From Melioribacteraceae bacterium (lineage in GTDB: Bacteria; Bacteroidota; Ignavibacteria; Ignavibacteriales; Melioribacteraceae), in the NCBI GenBank assembly GCA_030584085.1, contig CP129490.1, forward strand, positions 3,629,511-3,693,510: a stretch of 64,000 nt of DNA, given 5' to 3'. The position numbers and the translations under genes are program-made. Below, one piece after another: positions 8,729 to 15,750 of the stretch. Under the pieces are notes generated by a model. That model saw only the letters and a program-made list of their open reading frames with translations, was not told the origin of the DNA and did no database searches. The first letter of the stretch is position 1, and each line of letters opens with the position of its first letter.

Positions 8729-8998
8729 TTAATCAAAATCAAAAAGTTCACCCAAGAGTCCTTTGCGCTTTCTTTTGTTGGAATATTTATAATTGTCGAT
8801 ATATCGGTCATCTCTATAATTGTGCTGACCGTATTGTGTTTGAGGAGGAGTAATATCTTCGGCAATACTTTTCTCGATGATTTTATTCAACTCCCCTCGG
8901 TCAAGCCAAACGCCGCGACATTCAGGACAATAATCAATCTCAACACCTTGTCTATCTGCGATAGCCAAATTTACATCTTTGCAAACCGGGCATTTCAT
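8729..8998 (-). CDS. Small zinc-ribbon protein (TFIIB-type zinc finger)
   Basis: An 89-residue protein. It opens with Met-Lys-Cys-Pro-Val-Cys and has a second pair in Tyr-Cys-Pro-Glu-Cys-Arg-Gly-Val-Trp-Leu-Asp-Arg-Gly-Glu-Leu, the standard bacterial zf-TFIIB pattern with four zinc-binding cysteines. The C-terminus is basic and rich in Tyr, Asn and Arg with a run Lys-Arg-Lys-Arg-Lys. The start at 8998 is preferred over an upstream in-frame ATG at 9034 because aaaggaatcaca precedes it and the protein then begins at the conserved motif. The function of the family is not established; nucleic-acid binding is a guess. Confidence 0.8.
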   Translation of the reverse strand: MKCPVCKDVNLAIADRQGVEIDYCPECRGVWLDRGELNKIIEKSIAEDITPPQTQYGQHNYRDDRYIDNYKYSNKRKRKGLLGELFDFD

Positions 8999-9111
8999 TG
9001 TGATTCCTTTCTTGATTGGGTTTAATTTGAGCAATATTAACTATTTCGATAACCAAAAAGTTCCGAATTAAGTACGGCTGGTAAACTCTAAATTACTTTT
9101 GATATTAATAG

Positions 9112-9150
9112 AAATAAAAAAAGGATTAACCGAGTCGGTCAATCCTTTTG
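9112..9150 (-). terminator. Rho-independent terminator of the OsmC gene
   Basis: On the minus strand a hairpin with aaaggatt-type outer arms and an inner ccg/cgg stem is followed by a run of seven or more T. It ends 22 bases past the OsmC stop. Confidence 0.75.
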
Positions 9151-9171
9151 ATAATTACATAATACAATTAT

Positions 9172-9597
9172 TTAAACTAATTGAGCATTCAATTTAATGT
9201 CAACTCCGGCAAGAGCTCTTGAAACCGGGCAACCCTTTTTAGCACCCTCGGCAACTTCTTGAAATTTAGCTTCATCTATATTTGGAATTTCAGCTTTACA
9301 GTTTAGTGTAATTTCAGTAATGCTGAATCCCGCATCACCTTTTACTAAATTAACTTTTGCCTCTGTACTAACCGACTTCGGATCGAAGCCTTCTTTTTCT
9401 AATGACGCCGAAAAAGCCATCGAGAAACAGCCTGCATGTGCTGCGGCTATTAATTCTTCCGGATTTGTTCCTGTTCCTTCTTCGAAGCGGGATGAAAACG
9501 AATACTGTCCTTCGTAAGCTCCGCTTTCCATTTTCATTGTTCCGTTACCATCTCGTAATTTACCGTTCCATACAGCTGCTGCTTTTCTTACAGGCAT
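9172..9597 (-). CDS. OsmC-family peroxide-reducing protein
   Basis: A 141-residue protein of the OsmC/Ohr superfamily, which reduces organic hydroperoxides with two cysteines. Both are visible: Ala-His-Ala-Gly-Cys-Phe-Ser-Met-Ala near the middle and Lys-Lys-Gly-Cys-Pro-Val-Ser-Arg-Ala-Leu near the end. The conserved Glu and Arg region (Arg-Phe-Glu-Glu-Gly-Thr-Gly-Thr-Asn-Pro-Glu-Glu-Leu) precedes the first Cys. Length matches the OsmC subgroup. The start at 9597 is chosen because a very strong site, aaaaaggaggcaat, lies directly before it; a longer in-frame version to 9708 would put an unlike hydrophobic leader on it. It is a single-gene unit with its own terminator. Confidence 0.9.
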   Translation of the reverse strand: MPVRKAAAVWNGKLRDGNGTMKMESGAYEGQYSFSSRFEEGTGTNPEELIAAAHAGCFSMAFSASLEKEGFDPKSVSTEAKVNLVKGDAGFSITEITLNCKAEIPNIDEAKFQEVAEGAKKGCPVSRALAGVDIKLNAQLV

Positions 9598-9766
9598 ATT
9601 GCCTCCTTTTTTATTAAATGATCTTTTGTCCTTTAAAATATTGTACAAATATAAAGAATTGATAACTTTCTTCAGAAGATATTTACTCAATAAACAAATT
9701 AATTTCACTAAAACATTATTTCCTTTATTTTTGCAGACTGATTAACCGATTATAAAAAGGGGTAGA

Positions 9767-10363
9767 ATGAAACATTTATGGGATGAACGATTTGCAAAAG
9801 AGGAATACGCTTATGGCAAAGAACCGAATACATTTTTCAAACAAGAAATAGACAAACTTAATCCGGGGAAGCTGCTTCTACTTGGAGAGGGCGAGGGGCG
9901 TAATGCTGTTTATGCGGCAAAACTTGGTTGGGAAGTCGATGCTGTCGATTGGAGCGAAGAAGGCAGAAAAAAGGCACAAAAATTAGCCGATGACAATAAT
10001 GTCAAAATAAATTACATTCTTTCAGATCTTTCTGAATATGCACCAAACGAAAATTACTATGATGCTGTTGGACTTATATTTCTACACCTTGATCCTGATC
10101 TGAGGGAGAAGATCCACACAAAGGTAAACTCTACGCTTAGGAATGGTGGGGTGGTAATTCTTGAATCATATTCCAAAGAACAACTTTTAAATACTTCAGG
10201 TGGACCAAAAAACCCCGATTTGCTTCACTCATTAGAAGAAATTTTCTCTGATTTTTCGGATTTGGAGATAATTTCATTCTCAAAAGAAAAAATTGAGCTT
10301 TTTGAAAGCCCAATGCATTCCGGAGAAGCTGATGTGATTCGTTTTGTTGGTAAAAAGAGCTAA
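9767..10363 (+). CDS. SAM-dependent methyltransferase (TehB-like)
   Basis: A 198-residue class I methyltransferase. The N-terminus Met-Lys-His-Leu-Trp-Asp-Glu-Arg-Phe with Tyr-Ala-Tyr-Gly-Lys-Glu-Pro-Asn is characteristic of the TehB/thiopurine-like small methyltransferases. The SAM loop is Leu-Leu-Leu-Gly-Glu-Gly-Glu-Gly-Arg-Asn (about 36-45), followed by Val-Asp-Ala-Val-Asp-Trp-Ser. The substrate is unknown; relatives act on tellurite, small thiols or other small molecules. It is preceded by aaaaggggtaga, a good ribosome-binding site. It stands between the divergent OsmC gene and the TetR exporter operon and is probably separate from both. Confidence 0.85.
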   Translation: MKHLWDERFAKEEYAYGKEPNTFFKQEIDKLNPGKLLLLGEGEGRNAVYAAKLGWEVDAVDWSEEGRKKAQKLADDNNVKINYILSDLSEYAPNENYYDAVGLIFLHLDPDLREKIHTKVNSTLRNGGVVILESYSKEQLLNTSGGPKNPDLLHSLEEIFSDFSDLEIISFSKEKIELFESPMHSGEADVIRFVGKKS

Positions 10364-10407
10364 TTTTGCACCACAACCAACACCCAGGAAACTTTAGAAA
10401 CTTTTTC

Positions 10408-10436
10408 TTGACACATTAGTTTTCTTATTGTATATT
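10408..10436 (+). promoter_or_regulatory. Promoter of the TetR-exporter operon
   Basis: A perfect ttgaca (10408-10413) and tatatt (10431-10436) separated by 17 bases, the sigma-70 arrangement. The -10 end overlaps the left arm of the operator described next. The likely transcript start falls about 20 bases before the ATG at 10466. Confidence 0.6.
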
Positions 10437-10467
10437 GGAAACCACTAAAACTAATTTGGTTTCCAAT
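10434..10467. promoter_or_regulatory. Inverted-repeat operator overlapping -10 box and tetR start codon
   Basis: Arms attggaaacca (10434-10444) and tggtttccaat (10457-10467) are perfect 11-base inverted repeats separated by 12 bases. The left arm covers the end of the -10 box and the right arm includes the first two bases of the tetR ATG. This is the position and form expected for an autoregulatory TetR-family operator. No Shine-Dalgarno sequence fits between the arms and the start codon. Confidence 0.7.
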
Positions 10468-11077
10468 GAAAGAATTATCAGAAAATCTAAAGATCCTCGA
10501 GTTTTGCGAAACTCATTTTATGCACTATGGTTTCCACAAAACCACGATGGATGACATCGCCAAAGAATTACGCATCAGCAAAAAGACTATTTACAAGCAT
10601 TTTTCAAGCAAAGATGAGCTTGTGCGTGCTGTATTTATCCGTATTCGTAATGATTTGAGTACTCAAATTGAAGGAGTTGTAAATGGCGGGGGAGATGCGG
10701 TCGTTAAATTATATAAAATCAGCAAAATTTTTTCAAATCGCGCAGCAACAATTAGCAATAAGTGGCTAAATGATTTGCAATATTATGCCCCCGATGTTTG
10801 GCGAGAAATTGAAGAATTTCGCATAAAAATGATGCAGAAAAACATGACAATGCTAGTTGAACAGGGAAAAGAAGAGAATTTGGTTATCGATGTTCCAACC
10901 TCCTTGATAATGGGAATCATTATTTCTTCTGTTCATGGCGTAGTAAATCCGGAATTTATTCTTCATAACAATATTTCCTTAAATTCTGCAGCCGAAATGA
11001 CACTCGAAATAGTCTTTTCCGGAATACTCACAAAAAAAGGCAAAAAATTATTTAAACAATACAAATCGGGCAGTTGA
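10466..11077 (+). CDS. TetR/AcrR-family transcriptional regulator of the export operon
   Basis: A 203-residue regulator with a typical N-terminal helix-turn-helix (about 10-56): Lys-Thr-Thr-Met-Asp-Asp-Ile-Ala-Lys-Glu-Leu then Ser-Lys-Lys-Thr-Ile-Tyr-Lys-His-Phe. The rest is an all-helical ligand-binding and dimer domain of unknown ligand. It is the first gene of an eight-gene same-strand run encoding a membrane fusion protein, ABC ATPases, TolC and permeases, with one base between its stop and the next start. Together with the inverted repeat before it, this supports local repression of the exporter with release by a transported or toxic compound. E. coli YbhGFSR is likewise controlled by a TetR-type protein (CecR). 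Confidence 0.9.
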   Translation: MKELSENLKILEFCETHFMHYGFHKTTMDDIAKELRISKKTIYKHFSSKDELVRAVFIRIRNDLSTQIEGVVNGGGDAVVKLYKISKIFSNRAATISNKWLNDLQYYAPDVWREIEEFRIKMMQKNMTMLVEQGKEENLVIDVPTSLIMGIIISSVHGVVNPEFILHNNISLNSAAEMTLEIVFSGILTKKGKKLFKQYKSGS

Positions 11078-11078
11078 T

Positions 11079-12038
11079 ATGAAAAAATTACTTGTTATAG
11101 CTTCGGTTATCACTCTATTGATTGGTTGCGAGGATAACGGAGATAAAGAAAAAATTGAATTGTCGGGAACTGTAGAAACTACCAACATCACACTTAGTTC
11201 CCAACTTGCTGGAACTGTTGAGAGAATTTATCAAGCTGAAGGAAACCGGGTTCGTGTTGGAGACACTCTTATTATTATTGATCCCGAAACATACATTTTA
11301 CAGCTAAATCAAGCAGAAGCACAGAGAGACTTGGCAAAATCAAAATATGATTTGCTAAACAAAGGAGCGAGAAGCGAGGATAAAAGTCAAGCCGCCGAAG
11401 CCTTAAATCAAGCCGAAGCAAGCTATCAATCCGCTAAAACCGATTTTGAACGGATCGAAAATCTCTTCGAAAATCAATCAGTTACAAAAAAGCATTACGA
11501 AGACGCAAAAACAAGATTAACAATTTCAGAAGCTCAACTAAATTCAGCAAAGCAAAATCTCAGAAAAATTGAAAATCTTGCCAGACCGGAAGAGTTAGAT
11601 CAAGCAAAAGCAGCTTTTAATGCAGCCGAAGCAAATGTTAAACTATTACAAAAACGAGTGAACGATTGTTATGTTTTGTCGCCTATAAACGGACAAATAG
11701 TTAGAAATTTTGTTGAAATGGGCGAAACTGTAAATCCGCAATCTTCATTAGTAAGAGTTTCTAATCAAAGTGAAGTCGAGGTTGTTGTTTACATTCAAGA
11801 AACTGACTTAGGAAAAGTTAAGCTTGGTCAAAAAGCTGAAATATTCTCCGATTCTTATGAAGACAAAGCATACGAAGGGAAAGTAACTTACATTTCACCA
11901 GAAGCAGAGTTTACACCCAAAAATATTCAGACAAAAGAAGAACGAACAAAGCTGGTCTTTGCGGTAAAATTAAAAGCTCCCAATCCAGAATACGAACTAA
12001 AATCCGGTATGCCGGTAGAGGCGGTGATTTATTTTTGA
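11079..12038 (+). CDS. Membrane fusion lipoprotein (HlyD/YbhG family)
   Basis: A 319-residue periplasmic adaptor. A lipoprotein signal ends at Leu-Leu-Ile-Gly-Cys17. It has a biotinyl-lipoyl-like half motif (about 28-70), a long alpha-hairpin rich in Ala, Glu, Gln and Lys (about 75-195) and the second lipoyl half with Val-Leu-Ser-Pro-Ile-Asn-Gly-Gln-Ile-Val, then a beta-barrel with Gly-Met-Pro-Val-Glu-Ala near the end. This is the standard adaptor that joins an inner-membrane ABC permease to TolC. It starts one base after tetR and is separated from the first ATPase by a palindromic repeat. The lipoprotein form anchors it in a membrane without a transmembrane helix. Confidence 0.9.
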   Translation: MKKLLVIASVITLLIGCEDNGDKEKIELSGTVETTNITLSSQLAGTVERIYQAEGNRVRVGDTLIIIDPETYILQLNQAEAQRDLAKSKYDLLNKGARSEDKSQAAEALNQAEASYQSAKTDFERIENLFENQSVTKKHYEDAKTRLTISEAQLNSAKQNLRKIENLARPEELDQAKAAFNAAEANVKLLQKRVNDCYVLSPINGQIVRNFVEMGETVNPQSSLVRVSNQSEVEVVVYIQETDLGKVKLGQKAEIFSDSYEDKAYEGKVTYISPEAEFTPKNIQTKEERTKLVFAVKLKAPNPEYELKSGMPVEAVIYF

Positions 12039-12043
12039 AACAT

Positions 12044-12131
12044 AATGGAACACAAATGACACAGAAAAAGCCGATCAACACAGATAAAAATCTGCGAAAA
12101 TCAGTCGCATCTGTGTCATCAGCGTTCCATT
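12044..12131. repeat. 88-bp imperfect palindrome, copy 1
   Basis: Ends aatggaac (12044-12051) and gttccatt (12124-12131) are perfect inverted repeats, and the centre holds cagataaaaatctg, itself a small hairpin. A second copy of exactly 88 bases occurs at 31004-31091; the two align without gaps at about 66 of 88 positions. This copy lies between the adaptor and first ATPase genes, inside the operon. Confidence 0.85.
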
Positions 12132-12146
12132 GTTCAAGAGATTAAA

Positions 12147-13055
12147 ATGAATTCGATAATCAAAATAAAAAATTTGAAAAAATCTTACGGTGAAATTGAA
12201 GCCGTCAAAGATATCTCCTTCGAAGTAACAAAGGGCGAAATGTTCGGATTAGTTGGGCCGGATGGTGCGGGTAAAACTACAACAATTAGAATTTTGTGCG
12301 GACTATTAAATCCCGATAACGGCACAGCAACTTTAATTGACAAAGACATTGCGAAAGATAAACAAGCGATTCAAAATCAGATTGGCTATTTATCACAGCG
12401 CTTCAGTTTGTACGGTGATTTAACGGTCGACGAAAACATAGAATTCTTCGCGGATATTCATAACGTTAAAAATTATAAATCAAGAAGAGATGGGCTGCTT
12501 GAGTTTACCAGACTTACAAATTTTAGAGATCGGCTAGCTGATAATCTCTCCGGCGGAATGAAACAGAAACTTGCGCTTGCTTGTTCGTTAATTCACAAAC
12601 CGCAAATTTTATTTTTAGATGAACCGACAACCGGAGTTGATCCGGTTTCGCGTCGTGATTTTTGGAAAATCCTTTCCAACTTAATCAAAGAGGGCATTAC
12701 AATTTTTATGACAACTCCATATTTAGATGAAGCCGAGCGCTGCAATCGCGTTGCGATGATGAATAAAGGAAAAATTATTGCAATCGATAAACCGGCTGAA
12801 ATTAAAAAGTCAATTAAAAAACAAGTCGTTGAGATTGTCTGCACACCTTCACGCGAAGCATATGAAATTTTAAAAGATAAATACGAATCGCAGATGTTCG
12901 GCGACAGAATAAACTTAGTTGTTGATGACGAATCAAAAGATTATCCCGAAATCGAAAAAATACTTAATCAAAACGAAATAACCATTAACGATAAACGAGT
13001 TGTTACACCATCGCTCGAAAATGTTTTTATACATTTAATAAAAGAAGCAAGTTAA
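12147..13055 (+). CDS. ABC exporter ATPase A (YbhF N-half-like)
   Basis: A 302-residue ABC ATPase. Walker A is Gly-Pro-Asp-Gly-Ala-Gly-Lys-Thr (37-44), the Q-loop is near 83 (Ser-Gln-Arg-Phe-Ser-Leu-Tyr), the signature is Leu-Ser-Gly-Gly-Met (134-138) and Walker B is Ile-Leu-Phe-Leu-Asp-Glu (154-159). The H-loop His is replaced: residues 189-194 read Thr-Thr-Pro-Tyr-Leu-Asp. About 70 C-terminal residues form a regulatory tail. It pairs with the ATPase at 14815-15750, the two corresponding to the two fused halves of E. coli YbhF. It energises export through the two ABC-2 permeases downstream. Substrate is unknown; drugs or cations are handled by relatives. Confidence 0.9.
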   Translation: MNSIIKIKNLKKSYGEIEAVKDISFEVTKGEMFGLVGPDGAGKTTTIRILCGLLNPDNGTATLIDKDIAKDKQAIQNQIGYLSQRFSLYGDLTVDENIEFFADIHNVKNYKSRRDGLLEFTRLTNFRDRLADNLSGGMKQKLALACSLIHKPQILFLDEPTTGVDPVSRRDFWKILSNLIKEGITIFMTTPYLDEAERCNRVAMMNKGKIIAIDKPAEIKKSIKKQVVEIVCTPSREAYEILKDKYESQMFGDRINLVVDDESKDYPEIEKILNQNEITINDKRVVTPSLENVFIHLIKEAS

Positions 13056-13067
13056 CAGGTAATAAAA

Positions 13068-14381
13068 ATGAAAAAATTACTTACAACGCTTTTGATTGTA
13101 TTCGGAGTTATAAGCGCACAAGAAAGAGTACTTACATTGGAAGAAAGTCTTCAACTCGGTTTGCAGAACAGCAAGCAGATAAAAATATCTCAGGCAGCAT
13201 TAAAAAGCAGCGAAGCGAAAGTATCCGAAGTCGGTTCACAAATGTTACCGCGGTTAAGCTTTGGAGCATCTTATACACGATTAAGTGATGTAAAATCGTT
13301 TGCAGTTACAGTTTCTTTTTCACAAACACCAATTACAATTCAAGAGACAATTTTAGATAACTACCAACTAAAGCTATCATTACAGCAACCGTTGTTTACG
13401 GGATTCAGATTGTCTTCACTAAAAAGTGCCGCTGAATACAATATGAAAGCAGCAGAATTTGAACATACAAAAGAGATAAACGAAGAAGCATTTAGAATTC
13501 ATCAAGCATTTTGGAGTTACTATAAAGCTCAAAAGGTCTCGCAGCTTGTTGAAGAAAATTTGAAATCTTTAGAGAAACATTTGATTGATACAAAAAACTT
13601 TTTAGAAAACGGACTTGTAACAAGAAACGATTTGCTGAAACTGGAAGTTCAGTATTCAAACACAGAGTTAAAAAGAATTGAAGCACAAAATGCGGTTGCT
13701 CTTGCTAAAACTGCGTTTAATAAGTCTGTCAGTTTACCTTTAAACTCGAACACGCAAGTCGAGGCGGAAGATCCGCAGGCAATTTCTGTAACTACAAAAT
13801 TTGATGATTTTTTAAACGAAGCAATGCAATCACGAGAAGAAATAAAATCACTGGAGTTTAAAATTAAAGCCGGTGAAGAAAATATTGATGCGGCTCAAGC
13901 AGGGTGGTTTCCGTCTGTCTTTCTTTTCGGTGATTATTATTACAGCAGACCAAATCAAAGAATTATGCCGCTTGAAGATAGATTTGAAGATACTTGGGCA
14001 GCGGGAGTCGGACTTAACTGGAATATTTTAGATTGGGGTGAAACATCCGCAAAAACAACTCAAGCCAAACAGCAGTTGATTCAAGCGGAAACAGCTTATC
14101 AAATTATTAAAGAGAACATCGAGCTTGAGGTTTATAAAGATTACTTAACAGCGCTCAGTGAATTTGAAAAAGTAAATGTATCGAAGAAATCAGTTGAACA
14201 AGCAGAAGAGAATTACAGAATAACAAAAGACAAATACAACCAGCAGCTTGCAACCAGCACGGATCTAATTGATGCCGAGGTTGCGTTATTAAACGCCCAA
14301 ACAAATCTAACTAATGCGTTGGTTGACTTAGAGTTAGCGAAAACGAAACTTGAAAAATCGGTGGGTCGCAACATTTATTAA
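13068..14381 (+). CDS. TolC-family outer membrane efflux protein
   Basis: A 437-residue protein with a signal peptide (about 1-17, Val-Ile-Ser-Ala-Gln) and two outer-membrane-efflux repeats. Each has a long helical part (about 25-190 and 235-430) and a beta part with alternating aromatic residues (for example Phe-Leu-Phe-Gly-Asp-Tyr-Tyr-Tyr). The ending Leu-Glu-Leu-Ala-Lys-Thr-Lys-Leu-Glu-Lys-Ser-Val-Gly is typical. It would form the trimeric exit duct for the adaptor and ABC permeases encoded around it. It lies 12 bases after the first ATPase. Having a dedicated TolC inside the operon differs from E. coli, where TolC is shared and encoded elsewhere. Confidence 0.9.
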   Translation: MKKLLTTLLIVFGVISAQERVLTLEESLQLGLQNSKQIKISQAALKSSEAKVSEVGSQMLPRLSFGASYTRLSDVKSFAVTVSFSQTPITIQETILDNYQLKLSLQQPLFTGFRLSSLKSAAEYNMKAAEFEHTKEINEEAFRIHQAFWSYYKAQKVSQLVEENLKSLEKHLIDTKNFLENGLVTRNDLLKLEVQYSNTELKRIEAQNAVALAKTAFNKSVSLPLNSNTQVEAEDPQAISVTTKFDDFLNEAMQSREEIKSLEFKIKAGEENIDAAQAGWFPSVFLFGDYYYSRPNQRIMPLEDRFEDTWAAGVGLNWNILDWGETSAKTTQAKQQLIQAETAYQIIKENIELEVYKDYLTALSEFEKVNVSKKSVEQAEENYRITKDKYNQQLATSTDLIDAEVALLNAQTNLTNALVDLELAKTKLEKSVGRNIY

Positions 14382-14383
14382 TT

Positions 14384-14411
14384 GAGGAGTCAGAAGCAAG
14401 AAGTAAGAATA
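14384..14411. repeat. Left heptad array of four-helix-bundle element 1
   Basis: Four successive 7-base units (gaggagt, cagaagc, aagaagt, aagaata) with consensus close to nAGAAGt. It lies just before the ribosome-binding site of the small disrupted gene and is complementary to the array at 14774-14801. Confidence 0.75.
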
Positions 14412-14428
14412 AAAACAAGGAGGACCAA

Positions 14429-14790
14429 ATGGCAAAATCAAAAAGATTTACCGAGCTCATTGTTTGGCAAAAAGCGCATAAATTAGTTTTAGAGATTTAT
14501 AAATCAACAAAACAATTTCCAAAAGAAGAAACATTGGTTTAACATCTCAAATTCGTCGTGCTGCTATTTCCATTCCCGCTAATATTGTCGAGGGATATAG
14601 GAGACGAGGCGAATTGGATAAATCAAAATTCTTAAATGTATCCCATGGTTCACTTGAAGAAGTTAAATACTTTTTGATTCTGGCAAAAGACTTGAATTAC
14701 ATTAATGAAAATAACATTGAACCGTTAACGGAAGAAGTCGGAAAACTATTGGATTCGTATATGAAAAAAATTCTGTCTTCTGTCTCCTAA
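14429..14790 (+). pseudogene. Four-helix-bundle protein (S23/bIVP family), frameshifted copy
   Basis: A near twin of the intact gene at 16907-17281. Translation from ATG 14429, after a perfect aaggagg site, gives Phe-Thr-Glu-Leu-Ile-Val-Trp-Gln-Lys-Ala-His-Lys-Leu and stops after about 37 residues at TAA. One base is missing near 14533-14537 compared with the twin; in the next frame the protein continues with Leu-Thr-Ser-Gln-Ile-Arg-Arg-Ala-Ala-Ile-Ser-Ile-Pro-Ala-Asn-Ile and the rest of the family pattern to the TAA at 14788-14790. The rest of the frame is clean, so the break is recent or a sequencing error. The family (Pfam 23S rRNA-intervening sequence protein) has no settled function. Confidence 0.85.
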
Positions 14791-14801
14791 CTTCTGACTT
14801 C
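14774..14801. repeat. Right heptad array of four-helix-bundle element 1
   Basis: Four 7-base units (tgtcttc, tgtctcc, taacttc, tgacttc), consensus TnactTC, the reverse complement of the left array. The stop codon of the small gene lies inside it, so the array encodes its last residues. Confidence 0.75.
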
Positions 14802-14814
14802 TTAAAAGATCAAA

Positions 14815-15750
14815 ATGAAAAACAGCATACAAGTAAATAATCTGACAAAACGCTTCGGCAACTTCACCGCCGTCGATAATATTTCCTTTAACGTGAAAGA
14901 GGGAGAAGTGTTTGGGTTTTTAGGTGCTAATGGAGCGGGTAAATCTACGGCAATTAGAATGTTATGCGGAATACTTTCTCCAACCTCGGGCGATGCAATT
15001 GTCGGTGGATACAGTGTGATGAGTGAGCCGGACAAAGTAAAACAAGTAATCGGATATATGTCGCAGAAGTTTTCACTTTATAATGATCTGTCCGTTGAAG
15101 AAAACATAAATTTCTTCGGTGGTGTTTATGGTTTGGAAGGTAAGAAATTTAAAGAAAGAAAAGATTGGGTTTTGCAAATAGCTAACTTAAAAGGGAAAGA
15201 AAAACTCTTAACAAGTTCGCTTCCAGGCGGCATAAAACAGCGACTTGCGCTCGGTGCTGCAGTTATTCACGAACCGGAAATTGTCTTTTTGGATGAACCG
15301 ACAAGCGGCGTCGATCCGATTTCAAGAAGAAATTTTTGGGATCTCATCAACGATCTCTCTGCAAACGGGACTACGGTTTTTGTGACGACTCACTATTTGG
15401 AAGAAGCCGAATACTGCAACAACATAACATTAATTAATGCTGGAAAAATTATTGCGGAAGGAAATGCAAGCGAACTAAAAACCAATTACATCAAAAATAA
15501 AATTTATGAAATTGAATGCGAACGTGTTGTTGATGCACTCGATATTCTTCAAAATGAAAATTATGTGGATGAAACATCAATCTTCGGTAATAACATTCAT
15601 ATAATTGTAAATGACGACTTCAATAGTGAAGAACAAATTAAGACAACATTAACAGACAAACATTCAATCGCAATAAAACGAATAGATAAAATCGTACCAA
15701 CGCTTGAAGATGTTTTTATTCATCTATTAGACAAAGAGTACAACAGATGA
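14815..15750 (+). CDS. ABC exporter ATPase B (YbhF C-half-like)
   Basis: A 311-residue ABC ATPase, paralogous to the one at 12147-13055. Walker A is Gly-Ala-Asn-Gly-Ala-Gly-Lys-Ser (37-44), Walker B Ile-Val-Phe-Leu-Asp-Glu (156-161), and the H-loop His is present at 193 (Thr-Thr-His-Tyr-Leu). The signature is altered to Leu-Pro-Gly-Gly-Ile (136-140) instead of Leu-Ser-Gly-Gly. This is complementary to the partner, which has the normal signature and lacks the His. Its stop overlaps the next start by four bases (ATGA), so it is translationally coupled to the first permease. It starts 13 bases after the heptad array of element 1. Confidence 0.9.
   Translation: MKNSIQVNNLTKRFGNFTAVDNISFNVKEGEVFGFLGANGAGKSTAIRMLCGILSPTSGDAIVGGYSVMSEPDKVKQVIGYMSQKFSLYNDLSVEENINFFGGVYGLEGKKFKERKDWVLQIANLKGKEKLLTSSLPGGIKQRLALGAAVIHEPEIVFLDEPTSGVDPISRRNFWDLINDLSANGTTVFVTTHYLEEAEYCNNITLINAGKIIAEGNASELKTNYIKNKIYEIECERVVDALDILQNENYVDETSIFGNNIHIIVNDDFNSEEQIKTTLTDKHSIAIKRIDKIVPTLEDVFIHLLDKEYNR

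Noticed and set aside
9598-9708. Longer OsmC protein with hydrophobic leader
   Set aside because: A very strong ribosome-binding site directly precedes the ATG at 9597 and family members start there.
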